DNA of 64,000 nucleotides, taken from assembly GCF_034274695.1 (NCBI RefSeq), contig NZ_CP128362.1, forward strand, positions 1,550,001-1,614,000. The letters are read 5' to 3'. Every line of letters starts with the position of its first letter. The first letter of the stretch is position 1. The DNA comes from Chitinophaga sp. LS1 (GTDB lineage: Bacteria > Bacteroidota > Bacteroidia > Chitinophagales > Chitinophagaceae). A model generated the notes under the pieces. The model searched no databases. It saw nothing but the letters and a program-made list of their open reading frames with translations, and was not told the DNA's origin. Made by a program: the position numbers and the translations under genes. Shown here in pieces: positions 33,777-43,954 of the stretch.

Positions 33777-33810
33777 TTTGTATTATATAAGAAAACATAC
33801 ACTACTTTTA
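33777..33810 (+). promoter_or_regulatory. Possible promoter of the AsmA-like gene
   Basis: TTTG at 33777-33780, 22-nt spacer, TACTTTTA at 33803-33810 (one mismatch from TAnnTTTG). It is 44 bp before the chosen ATG at 33854. Confidence 0.4.
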
Positions 33811-33853
33811 CTTCCGGGTGCGTACTGGTATGAAATTCGTTCACTCATCCCTA

Positions 33854-35533
33854 ATGGAAAGAAAATCCTTTATACGTCGATTCCTGAAAAAAGCCCTGAT
33901 CATCCTGGCCAGCTTTATTCTTTTAGTCATGGCTACCGCATGGTACCTGGCCCACCGCTGGGATAATCAGATACGCATACAGCTTAAGAGCTATGTCCTC
34001 GACATGTCTGACAGCCTGTATAACCTTCAGTACAGTAAATTGCACCTCAACCTCATTACTGGTAGCCTGAGCCTTGAAAAAGTAAGCCTGGTCAGGGACT
34101 CCGCTGTCTATGCCCGCTTACAGCAACAGCACAAAGCCCCCAGGTTCCTGTATACTTTCAGCGCTGACGAGATCAACCTGAAATATTTCAAAGTATGGCG
34201 CTACTTCCACAGAAAACAACTGAGCGCCAGCTCCTTAGCGCTACATAATCCCAGTATCATACTGGAACTCAATACCCGGAATATCGATACGACCAAGCCC
34301 CGGAATGCCTATCAGAACATTTCGAAAAAAATCTCCTCGATACACCTGGGGAACCTGCTCCTCGACAATACCAACCTGAAGTATACCTATATCAAAAAAG
34401 ATAGTAGCCTGATTTATACCCAGGTGAGTGAACTGAGTATACAGGTCAGGGATTTCCTCATCGACTCCGTAGCCATGCAGGATCCTACCCGCTACCTGTA
34501 TGCCCGTAACTATATTTTAGACCTGAAAAATTACCATTATCGCACCCCGGACAGCCTTTATTGGATGAATGTGAGAGATGTACACTACAGTGCAGAAGAC
34601 AGAAGTATCAAAATCAAGCAGTTCCAGGTAGAACCACGGTATAACAGGGAGCAATTCGACAACAAATCCGTCTATCAGCGCGACAGGTTCGATGTACAGC
34701 TGAATGATATTGATATTACCAACCTGGAACCTCGCTTATTGCTTGAAGATCAAATCGTTCAGGCCGGAAAAGTGGTTATTAACAGCGGTAACCTGGATAT
34801 TTACCATAACCGGAATCTTCCTCCATCTCCCGGCAACAAACTGGGTAAATTCCCCAATCAGATACTGCTAAAAGTAGCGGTACCTATTAATATAGATACC
34901 ATCATTGGCAAGAAAACAGACATTCTCTACTCGGAGATAAACCCGAAATCGCAGGAAGCCGGCAAACTTAGCTTCAAACAGGTGCACGGCATATTCCGGA
35001 ATGTGACCAATATAGACTCAGTCATTGCCCGCAAGTCTATGCTCACCATCGACCTCGATGCCGTACTCATGAAAAGTGGTAAACTGAAGGCCCATTTTGG
35101 GTTTAGCCTGAAAAATAAGGGAGGCGGATTCTCCGTGACCGGGCAGATAAAAGATATGGATGGGAGAGAGCTAAACCCGGTATTGAAACCACTGGGCATG
35201 GTAGAAGTAAAATCATGTAAGATCAACGACCTGAGCTTTAGCATGAACGGCGATGAAAAGGGAGCAAAAGGAGAAGTGAAGTTCCTTTATTCAGACCTGA
35301 AGGTGAATATTCTGAAAAAAGAAGAAGGCAGCCATGAATTCAAAAAGAAGGGCCTGATCAGCTTTATTGCCAACCTCATGGTAATCAAGGATGAGAACCC
35401 GGGTAAGGGGCAAACAAGAATTGCACACCCTAACTATACCAGGGACCCAAATAAATCGTTCTTTAACCTGGTATGGAAAACCCTTTTTACGGGAATCAAG
35501 GAAACTGTACTTGGGGAACACTCACCCATATAA
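33854..35533 (+). CDS. AsmA-like envelope protein, single N-terminal anchor
   Basis: 559 residues from ATG 33854 (an in-frame start 36 bp upstream adds 12 residues). Basic start (MERKSFIRRFLKK), one membrane helix (ALIILASFILLVMATAWYLA), then a long periplasmic part of amphipathic beta-strands (LNLITGSLSLEKVSLVRDSAVYARL; LHNPSIILEL; LLDNTNLKYTYI; AGKVVINSGNLDIYHNR). This pattern fits the AsmA/DUF748 family of bridge-like proteins linked to lipid transport across the periplasm, but I cannot confirm the family. The C-terminus shows KGLISFIANLMVIKDENP and a final FFNLVWKTLFTGIKETVLG. Downstream is gyrB on the same strand, with its own promoter. Confidence 0.72.
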   Translation: MERKSFIRRFLKKALIILASFILLVMATAWYLAHRWDNQIRIQLKSYVLDMSDSLYNLQYSKLHLNLITGSLSLEKVSLVRDSAVYARLQQQHKAPRFLYTFSADEINLKYFKVWRYFHRKQLSASSLALHNPSIILELNTRNIDTTKPRNAYQNISKKISSIHLGNLLLDNTNLKYTYIKKDSSLIYTQVSELSIQVRDFLIDSVAMQDPTRYLYARNYILDLKNYHYRTPDSLYWMNVRDVHYSAEDRSIKIKQFQVEPRYNREQFDNKSVYQRDRFDVQLNDIDITNLEPRLLLEDQIVQAGKVVINSGNLDIYHNRNLPPSPGNKLGKFPNQILLKVAVPINIDTIIGKKTDILYSEINPKSQEAGKLSFKQVHGIFRNVTNIDSVIARKSMLTIDLDAVLMKSGKLKAHFGFSLKNKGGGFSVTGQIKDMDGRELNPVLKPLGMVEVKSCKINDLSFSMNGDEKGAKGEVKFLYSDLKVNILKKEEGSHEFKKKGLISFIANLMVIKDENPGKGQTRIAHPNYTRDPNKSFFNLVWKTLFTGIKETVLGEHSPI

Positions 35534-35608
35534 CTGTTATCGAAATGTGAAAAAGCCGAGGTGAAAAAAATAACCCATCGGTACATCATTTTATTTGCAC
35601 ATTAAACA

Positions 35609-37663
<2,055 letters not shown>

Positions 37664-37684
37664 TTAAAATTTTATATATACGCG

Positions 37685-37713
37685 AAAAAGACTGGTTCCG
37701 GCCAGTCTTTTTT
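37685..37713 (+). terminator. Terminator after gyrB
   Basis: AAAAAGACTGG / CCAGTCTTTTTT stem with loop TTCCGG (37685-37713). Confidence 0.88.
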
Positions 37714-37958
37714 ATGTCATTATGATTCTGGCATATTCATAAAATTATCTAGTTAAACTCTAAAATTATTACCAAAGGTTAATTTTATACCATTTTGTGG
37801 AAGGTGTGGACAATTTATTTCTCTCTCATTTACAGTCACTTCGATCTTATTGTGAACATACCTGTTAAAAAACTTATAAATCTTTTATTTAATTCATCTC
37901 TTTTCTCTGTATTTTGCACTCCTATTTATCTCTATACCTATTGAATTTGAACTATCCT

Positions 37959-38420
37959 ATGAAACCTAGCTCCCTCCTGGGACTTCTGTGTCTGGTGCTA
38001 TCCTTTTGCGCATGTCAAAAGGAAAAAGCAGTGTCGACATCGGGATCCTTATCATTCGCGTTCGAAAGCACTGCTTTTTCAGCTAACACTGCGAGTGGTT
38101 ATATGACCGATACAACTGGCATTGGCAAGAAAGTCCTGACCATTGAAGGTATGACCAGTAACCTTAGCAAACACATTGCAGTGACAGTTATATTTCCTGA
38201 CACGCTTGCAGTGGGCACATATACAGAGGCAAATGGCGCCACCATATTATGGTCGCCTTCTTTGTCTGCAGAGGTTGCATCTTATCTCAGTACTACAGCG
38301 ACAATTAAAATTACAAGCATAAATAGTAAGTATGCCGAAGGCACATTTGCCGGCATTTTAGACAATGGCGAGAAAGAAGAGCCATTAACGGACGGAATAT
38401 TTAAAGTCAACATTTATTGA
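37959..38420 (+). CDS. Small lipoprotein, unknown function
   Basis: 153 residues from ATG 37959 (an upstream ATG at 37914 adds 15 residues before the signal). Lipobox LSFCAC, Cys around residue 18, then QKEK. The rest is predicted beta-rich: GSLSFAFESTAFSANTASGY, KVLTIEGMTSNLSKHIAVTVIFPDTLAVGTY, TATIKITSINSKYAEGTFAGIL and a terminal GIFKVNIY strand. This has the look of Bacteroidota DUF-type Greek-key lipoproteins such as DUF6252, but I do not claim a family. It lies alone between gyrB and the second susC. Confidence 0.7.
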   Translation: MKPSSLLGLLCLVLSFCACQKEKAVSTSGSLSFAFESTAFSANTASGYMTDTTGIGKKVLTIEGMTSNLSKHIAVTVIFPDTLAVGTYTEANGATILWSPSLSAEVASYLSTTATIKITSINSKYAEGTFAGILDNGEKEEPLTDGIFKVNIY

Positions 38421-38452
38421 TCATCGTTTTTTTTGAAATCTTTTTCCATCGT

Positions 38453-38480
38453 GTCCCGCTTGTTAAAGCGGGACTTTTTA
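38453..38480 (+). terminator. Terminator after the small lipoprotein gene
   Basis: GTCCCGCTT / AAGCGGGAC stem, loop GTTA, then TTTTTATTT. Confidence 0.88.
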
Positions 38481-38663
38481 TTTCTGGTTAATATCTGAGC
38501 ATAGATAGTTAATTACCATAAAAGGACTCGAAGCCCCACAGATTACATTTGGAGTAAATCATGAATTCTTTAATCAGGAACAATAAACAATAAAGGCCAT
38601 TTGCGCAGATGGCCTACAGGGAGTTTTATTTCATCTTAAAAACCAATTTCTAATCTCCGTTGT

Positions 38664-41600
38664 ATGAAGAAATTTTCATATTACCTGTCAGCATTGCTGG
38701 CGGGCTTGCTATTTAGTGCCCTTACCTTTGCGCAAAGCAGGGTGATACAGGGGACAGTGACCGATGAAAACACACATCCGCTAAGCTTTGTATCAGTTAA
38801 CATTAAAGGGACCAACAAAGGAGTTGTCACTGACAAAAACGGGGTATTCTCGCTGGAAGTCGCACCCAATGCCACACTCATTGTAAGAGCCGTAGGCTTC
38901 CTCACCAAAGAAGTGGGTACAGGCAGCGGCCATTCACTTACGATCACCCTGGCTGAAAGCGCCAGCGACCTCAATGAAGTCGTAGTGACCGCACTGGGTG
39001 TAAAGAAGGAAAAACGTAATCTTACGTTCAGTTCACAGGAAGTGAAGAGCGATGAAATTCTGCGTTCAAGAGAGCCGAATATCGTGAATACGCTTACCGG
39101 CAAGGTAGCAGGCGTACAGGTCACAAATTCATCTGGCATGCCCGGTTCCTCCTCCCGTATCGTAGTGCGCGGTATCACGTCTTTAAACGGCGAAAATCAG
39201 GCTTTAATCGTGATGGATGGAGTACCTGTCAACAACGATGAAACAGACAATCCTAACGACGGTGGATCAGGCTCTAATCGTCTCTCTGATATCGACCCCT
39301 CTGTTATCGAAAGCATCAACCTGCTGAAAGGCGCTGCCGCTACTGCCATGTATGGTTCTGCAGGTGCCCGCGGGGTATTGCTCATCACGACCAAAAAAGG
39401 AAGCAACAACCGTAAGCCAACTGTTACCTTATCTTCCGGGTTATCTTTCGAACAATCTTATCTCCCTGATCGCCAGACCACGTATTCACTGGGTGAAAAG
39501 GGCATTTATTCTGATGGGGAAACGACCGCCACACAAAACAAAAATTCATGGGGTGCACGGATGGATACCCTGCGTGTGAACGGAGCAAAAGTACCTTTTC
39601 ATAATCCAGCCAAAGAGTTCTTTAAAACAGGAATTTCTACCAATAATACCGTCTCTGTTTCTGGCGGCAATGCCAGCTCAAGTTATTTTTTATCATACAC
39701 CTACTTCAATCAACAAGGTACCATTCCTAATACTGATTATACAAGGCATAACCTGTTTGCCAAATACACCACACAGATCCTTGATAATCTCTCTGCTTCC
39801 TTCCAGCTCACATACAGCTCTGTCAAGAACAACATCATGCCACAGGGATGGGGATTGGAGAATCCACTCTGGACCATCTTTGCCGCACCCGTTTCTTACA
39901 ATCTGAAACCTTACCTGAATGAGGATGGCACACAACGTATGTATCGCTCCGGCCGTAACAATCCATATTGGGTATTAGACAATGTACTGAATACCACAGT
40001 GGTGAACAGGTATCTGCCAGTTGCCACTTTTGTGTATTCACCTACCAGCTGGCTTTCTGTCACTGAAAGAATGGGAGCAGATATGTACCAGGATCAGCTG
40101 CACTATCATGTCAACGTAGGCGATGTGACTTACACACAGGGTCTGGTACAGTCTAAAAATCAAACATTGCGTCAGTTCAACCACGACTTCATGGTGCAGT
40201 TGAGAAAAGAGGTGAACCCTAAGCTGAATACAAGTTTACTGCTGGGTAACAACGTCTATTCTAAATACAATGATGCTATGTCTGCCTATGGTTTAGGACT
40301 GGCAAAAGCTAACTATTACAACATGGCCAGTGCATCGTCTGTAACGTATGGGGAATCATCTACACTGGTAAGAAAAGTAGGCTTCTATGCACAGGGTGAA
40401 ATTGATTACAACAGAACACTGATCGTGAATCTGACAGGTCGTTATGATGGTAGCTCTGTATTATCATCATCTAACAGGTATTATCCTTATGGTTCTGCGG
40501 CAGCGGCTTTCATCTTCTCTGAATTATTATCTGACAAACTAAAAAAGACGATCAACTTCGGTAAGTTCAGGGCATCTTATGCTGTAGTAGGTAATGATAA
40601 CGTAGGCGCTTATGCCACAAATACACCTTATTATCAGGCAGTGATTTACGGTGATGTAAGCAGCAATTTAAACTTCCCTTATAATGGCCAGAACGGCTTC
40701 CTGCTCAGCACTGCATTAGGCAATCCGAATCTGAAAAATGAATTGCAGAAAGAATTGGAATTTGGTCTGGAAATGAAATTCTTAGATAACAGGTTAGGCT
40801 TTGAAACATCCTGGTTTGATCGTAAAATGTCTGACGGATTAGTAGAAGGCATTGCGCTGCCAAACTCCACTGGTTATAGTACTACCACCATCAACTCTGC
40901 AAAGATGGAGACAAAAGGATTGGAAGTATTAGTGAATGCAACACCTGTCAGAACAAAAGATTTTAGCTGGGATGTAACGCTGACTTATACGAAAATGAAT
41001 AACAAAGTTACCCAGATTGGTGCTGGTTTGGACGAAACGAGTGTGGGTAGTTCATGGGCCATCGTAGGCCAGCCATGGGGTGTACTGAAAGGTACCAAAT
41101 TCGCACGCACTGATGATGGACAATTGCGTATCAATAGTTCAGGGTTACCATACTCTGATGACAACAGCAATATACTGGGTAATGTCACCGCGAAATGGTT
41201 AGGTAGTATCACCAATCAGTTCCGCTATAAACAATTCGGATTAAGTTTCTTCTTCGATACAAAACAAGGGGGTCAGTTGCAAAATGCGGATGATGGATAC
41301 AACCTCTTCTATGGTGTGTCTAAAGTAACGGAAAACCGCGCCGACAGAGTCGTGAAAGGTATCAGCGATGCAACAGGCCAACAGAACACGGTATCTGTAA
41401 CAGGGCAACAATATTGGCAACAGGTGAGCGGTATTACGGAACAAGTGATACAGGATGCATCTTATATCAAACTGCGCAACGTAAGCTTCTCTTATTCACT
41501 TGGTCAGAAAGCATTGAGCCATCTGCCTTTCAGAAATGCGAGTCTTATACTGACAGGTCGTAATCTCTGGATCCACAAAGCTTCTAATTTCTCAGGTCCT

Positions 41601-41708
41601 GATCCGGAAGCGAATTCATGGGGGAACGGCAATAGTAGCTTAGGTCTCTACTCCTTTACTACACCGACTTCCCGCTCATTCGACGCTACGATAAAAATTA
41701 CTTTCTAA
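38664..41708 (+). CDS. SusC/RagA-type TonB-linked outer membrane protein
   Basis: 1014 residues, complete. Signal peptide (cleaved near TFA-QS), CarboxypepD-regulatory-like domain (about 25-100: VIQGTVTDENTHPLSFVSVNIKGTNKG), the TonB-box region LNEVVVTALGVKKEKR, plug domain (about 115-230) with KVAGVQVTNSSGMPGSSSRIVVRG, the SusC hallmark IESINLLKGAAATAMYGSAGARGVLLITTKKG, and a 22-strand barrel ending in KITF. It forms a transporter with the SusD encoded 10 bp downstream. No anti-sigma factor or carbohydrate enzyme is adjacent. Preceding intergenic space shows no strong promoter. Confidence 0.95.
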   Translation: MKKFSYYLSALLAGLLFSALTFAQSRVIQGTVTDENTHPLSFVSVNIKGTNKGVVTDKNGVFSLEVAPNATLIVRAVGFLTKEVGTGSGHSLTITLAESASDLNEVVVTALGVKKEKRNLTFSSQEVKSDEILRSREPNIVNTLTGKVAGVQVTNSSGMPGSSSRIVVRGITSLNGENQALIVMDGVPVNNDETDNPNDGGSGSNRLSDIDPSVIESINLLKGAAATAMYGSAGARGVLLITTKKGSNNRKPTVTLSSGLSFEQSYLPDRQTTYSLGEKGIYSDGETTATQNKNSWGARMDTLRVNGAKVPFHNPAKEFFKTGISTNNTVSVSGGNASSSYFLSYTYFNQQGTIPNTDYTRHNLFAKYTTQILDNLSASFQLTYSSVKNNIMPQGWGLENPLWTIFAAPVSYNLKPYLNEDGTQRMYRSGRNNPYWVLDNVLNTTVVNRYLPVATFVYSPTSWLSVTERMGADMYQDQLHYHVNVGDVTYTQGLVQSKNQTLRQFNHDFMVQLRKEVNPKLNTSLLLGNNVYSKYNDAMSAYGLGLAKANYYNMASASSVTYGESSTLVRKVGFYAQGEIDYNRTLIVNLTGRYDGSSVLSSSNRYYPYGSAAAAFIFSELLSDKLKKTINFGKFRASYAVVGNDNVGAYATNTPYYQAVIYGDVSSNLNFPYNGQNGFLLSTALGNPNLKNELQKELEFGLEMKFLDNRLGFETSWFDRKMSDGLVEGIALPNSTGYSTTTINSAKMETKGLEVLVNATPVRTKDFSWDVTLTYTKMNNKVTQIGAGLDETSVGSSWAIVGQPWGVLKGTKFARTDDGQLRINSSGLPYSDDNSNILGNVTAKWLGSITNQFRYKQFGLSFFFDTKQGGQLQNADDGYNLFYGVSKVTENRADRVVKGISDATGQQNTVSVTGQQYWQQVSGITEQVIQDASYIKLRNVSFSYSLGQKALSHLPFRNASLILTGRNLWIHKASNFSGPDPEANSWGNGNSSLGLYSFTTPTSRSFDATIKITF

Positions 41709-41718
41709 ATTTTCGAAC

Positions 41719-43113
41719 ATGAAGAAATCATTCATCATCATATCTATCTTCACAGCTTCTTTGCTGGCGGGATGCAAAAAGTTTCTGGATGTCAACGACA
41801 ATCCCAACCTGCCTGAATCAGTGTCAGAAAGCCTGTTACTCGGCCCTGTAGAAGCAGGAGCCTCCACGTATGTAGCGAATGGCAATGCTGCTGTATTAGT
41901 GAATCAATGGATGCAGTATTGCGTACCTAATCAACCCATGCCGAATACAGCGAACTACCTGGTTACAACATCGACCTTCGATGACTACTGGGATTCATTT
42001 TATACGATTGAACTGAATAATCTGCATGTACTGAATATACAGGCCATCACGAATGGAAATAGCATGTATGCAGGTATTGCAAAAGTATTGACAGCGTATA
42101 CAATAGGCACCGCTACTGACTTCTGGGGTGATATTCCTTATTCCGAATCATTTGAAGGCACTGACCTGAGTACCCCAAAATTTGATTCGCAGGAGAGTAT
42201 TTACAACACGATTCAATTACTGTTGGATAGCGCAATTACAGCATTGAATGAAGGCAAAGGTTCTACGCCAGGCACAGATGATTACATGTATAGTGGTGAT
42301 ATGAGCAAGTGGATAAAGATGGCGTATACATTGAAAGCAAGGTATTATATGCACCTCACAAATGCGACTGGCCATACCGCGGCTGCACAGGCTTCGCTGG
42401 CATTAGATGCGCTGGCAAGTGGCATGAGTAGCAATGCTGACGATTGTTATTTTCCATATTCGGGTAGTGGTACATCTTCCAGTCCGTGGTACCTGCATTT
42501 CTTTAGTACAACAACACTGGTGTTATCATCACATTATGTAGACACACTGGTAGCAAGGGCAGATCCACGTTTACCATTTTTGGTAAGTAAAACAAATGCT
42601 ACGGATGCATATGCAGGAAATGTAATTGGAAGTGGTGCGGGTAATATTGATTATTATTCTGTACCGGGTAGTTTCTATGGCGACATTGCTTCTAATGGGT
42701 ATGTGTTGAATGCAGCAGAAGCTGATTTTATAAAAGCAGAAGCAACTTACATTGTGTCAGGATACGCTGCAGCACAGCCTATTTACAGGAAAGCGATTGT
42801 GGATAATATGGTAAAGGTAGGGGTGGATACAAGTAGTACTGCTGCACAAACTTATCTTTCAAACAGAGGAACATTGTCAGCAACAAATGCCATGCAATTA
42901 ATTATTGAAGAGAAGAATATTGCGAATAATTTCTCTACTGAAAACTGGGTAGATTGGAGAAGGACGGGGTACCCTGTGATATCGCTGATTGCGAATGACA
43001 ACATCACTAGTTTGCCTCGCAGGTTTTTATATCCGAATAGTGAGATCTCTACAAATGGAGCAAATGTGCCTTCAGTGAAACTAACAGATCGTGTGTGGTG
43101 GGATGGAGAATAA
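41719..43113 (+). CDS. SusD-like lipoprotein (SusD-like_2 type)
   Basis: 464 residues. Lipobox SLLAGC (Cys19) followed by KK. Family marks: LDVNDNPNLPESV, MQYCVPNQPMPNTANY, DDYWDSFYTIELNNLHVL, ATDFWGDIPYSESF, WIKMAYTLKARYYMHLTNAT, and a terminal AVWWDGE-type end (DRVWWDGE). Together with the SusC encoded directly upstream it forms an outer membrane uptake complex for an unknown oligomer. A hairpin follows the stop codon. Confidence 0.93.
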   Translation: MKKSFIIISIFTASLLAGCKKFLDVNDNPNLPESVSESLLLGPVEAGASTYVANGNAAVLVNQWMQYCVPNQPMPNTANYLVTTSTFDDYWDSFYTIELNNLHVLNIQAITNGNSMYAGIAKVLTAYTIGTATDFWGDIPYSESFEGTDLSTPKFDSQESIYNTIQLLLDSAITALNEGKGSTPGTDDYMYSGDMSKWIKMAYTLKARYYMHLTNATGHTAAAQASLALDALASGMSSNADDCYFPYSGSGTSSSPWYLHFFSTTTLVLSSHYVDTLVARADPRLPFLVSKTNATDAYAGNVIGSGAGNIDYYSVPGSFYGDIASNGYVLNAAEADFIKAEATYIVSGYAAAQPIYRKAIVDNMVKVGVDTSSTAAQTYLSNRGTLSATNAMQLIIEEKNIANNFSTENWVDWRRTGYPVISLIANDNITSLPRRFLYPNSEISTNGANVPSVKLTDRVWWDGE

Positions 43114-43126
43114 TAAAATTAAAAGG

Positions 43127-43151
43127 AGCCAACCCCATAGTGGGGTTGGCT
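43127..43151. terminator. Terminator between susD and convergent SIMPL gene
   Basis: 11-bp perfect stem (AGCCAACCCCA with its complement, 43127-43137 and 43141-43151), loop TAG; weakly T-rich flanks. Confidence 0.7.
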
Positions 43152-43158
43152 ATATTGC

Positions 43159-43860
43159 TTACTGAATAGCGAAAACTGCTTTTACATCAGCTGTCACTTT
43201 AATAGTGCGGTAGTCAATATTCGTATCAGCAACAGCATAATCTTCTGATTTAAACGCCCTGTTCATAGTCGCATTGGCATATACAGGGAAAACCACATTG
43301 ACATTATTTTCATTTACCTGCATAACTCCGCCTATTTTTTCCCCGATCCCTTCCAGCATTACATTTGCTTTATTTTTAGCAGCCTGCAATGCTTTTATTT
43401 TTACCTGCTGACGATATTCATCCATTTTGCTGGATGTCGCTTCACTGATATATACATTGGTAATACCTGCATCATCTATTGCATCAAAAATGGTGTTCAC
43501 TTTTGTGAGACTGGTTACTTTCAGTCTGAATTCTTTTGAGGCATAGAAATCTGCATCCTTCTTTTTCTTTCTCCACCACTGATCGCCCGAAATGTTGGCA
43601 ATGGTCAGATTTTCCGCTGCGATGCCGGCTTTTTCAACGGCTTTGGTCAATTGCTGTTCCAGTGTAGAAATGTCAACTTTGTTATTCTTGTCTTTCTGAT
43701 ATTCCTGTAGAGTGATGTTCAGGTAAATGATATCCGGAGTGATCTCCATTTCGGCAGTACCGTCTACAGCAATACTCTTCGTTTTTTTATCATTCGTATC
43801 CTGCGCAAATCCAGTGATTACCATTCCTACAACCAACAGTGTTAATAATATCTTCTTCAT
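43159..43860 (-). CDS. Secreted SIMPL (DUF541) domain protein
   Basis: 233 residues from ATG 43860 (the frame to 43902 adds 14 residues before the signal). Signal peptide MKKILLTLLVVGMVITGFA-Q. SIMPL domain: KSIAVDGTAEMEITPDIIYLNITLQEYQKD, AAENLTIANISGDQWW, FRLKVTSLTKVNTIFDAIDDAGITNVYISEATSSK and a C-terminal helix KALQAAKNKANVMLEGIGEKIGGVMQV, ending with strands including KVTADVKAVFAIQ. The family includes SIMPL and BP26; it is periplasmic and of unknown biochemistry. Confidence 0.88.
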   Translation of the reverse strand: MKKILLTLLVVGMVITGFAQDTNDKKTKSIAVDGTAEMEITPDIIYLNITLQEYQKDKNNKVDISTLEQQLTKAVEKAGIAAENLTIANISGDQWWRKKKKDADFYASKEFRLKVTSLTKVNTIFDAIDDAGITNVYISEATSSKMDEYRQQVKIKALQAAKNKANVMLEGIGEKIGGVMQVNENNVNVVFPVYANATMNRAFKSEDYAVADTNIDYRTIKVTADVKAVFAIQ

Positions 43861-43954
43861 AGTATTCCGTTTTTTTCTTTCATGATGCAGGGGAAATATC
43901 AAATTCCATAAAAGGGGGGAAAGTTTTTACTATATTTAAGAATTCCAACTTTTT

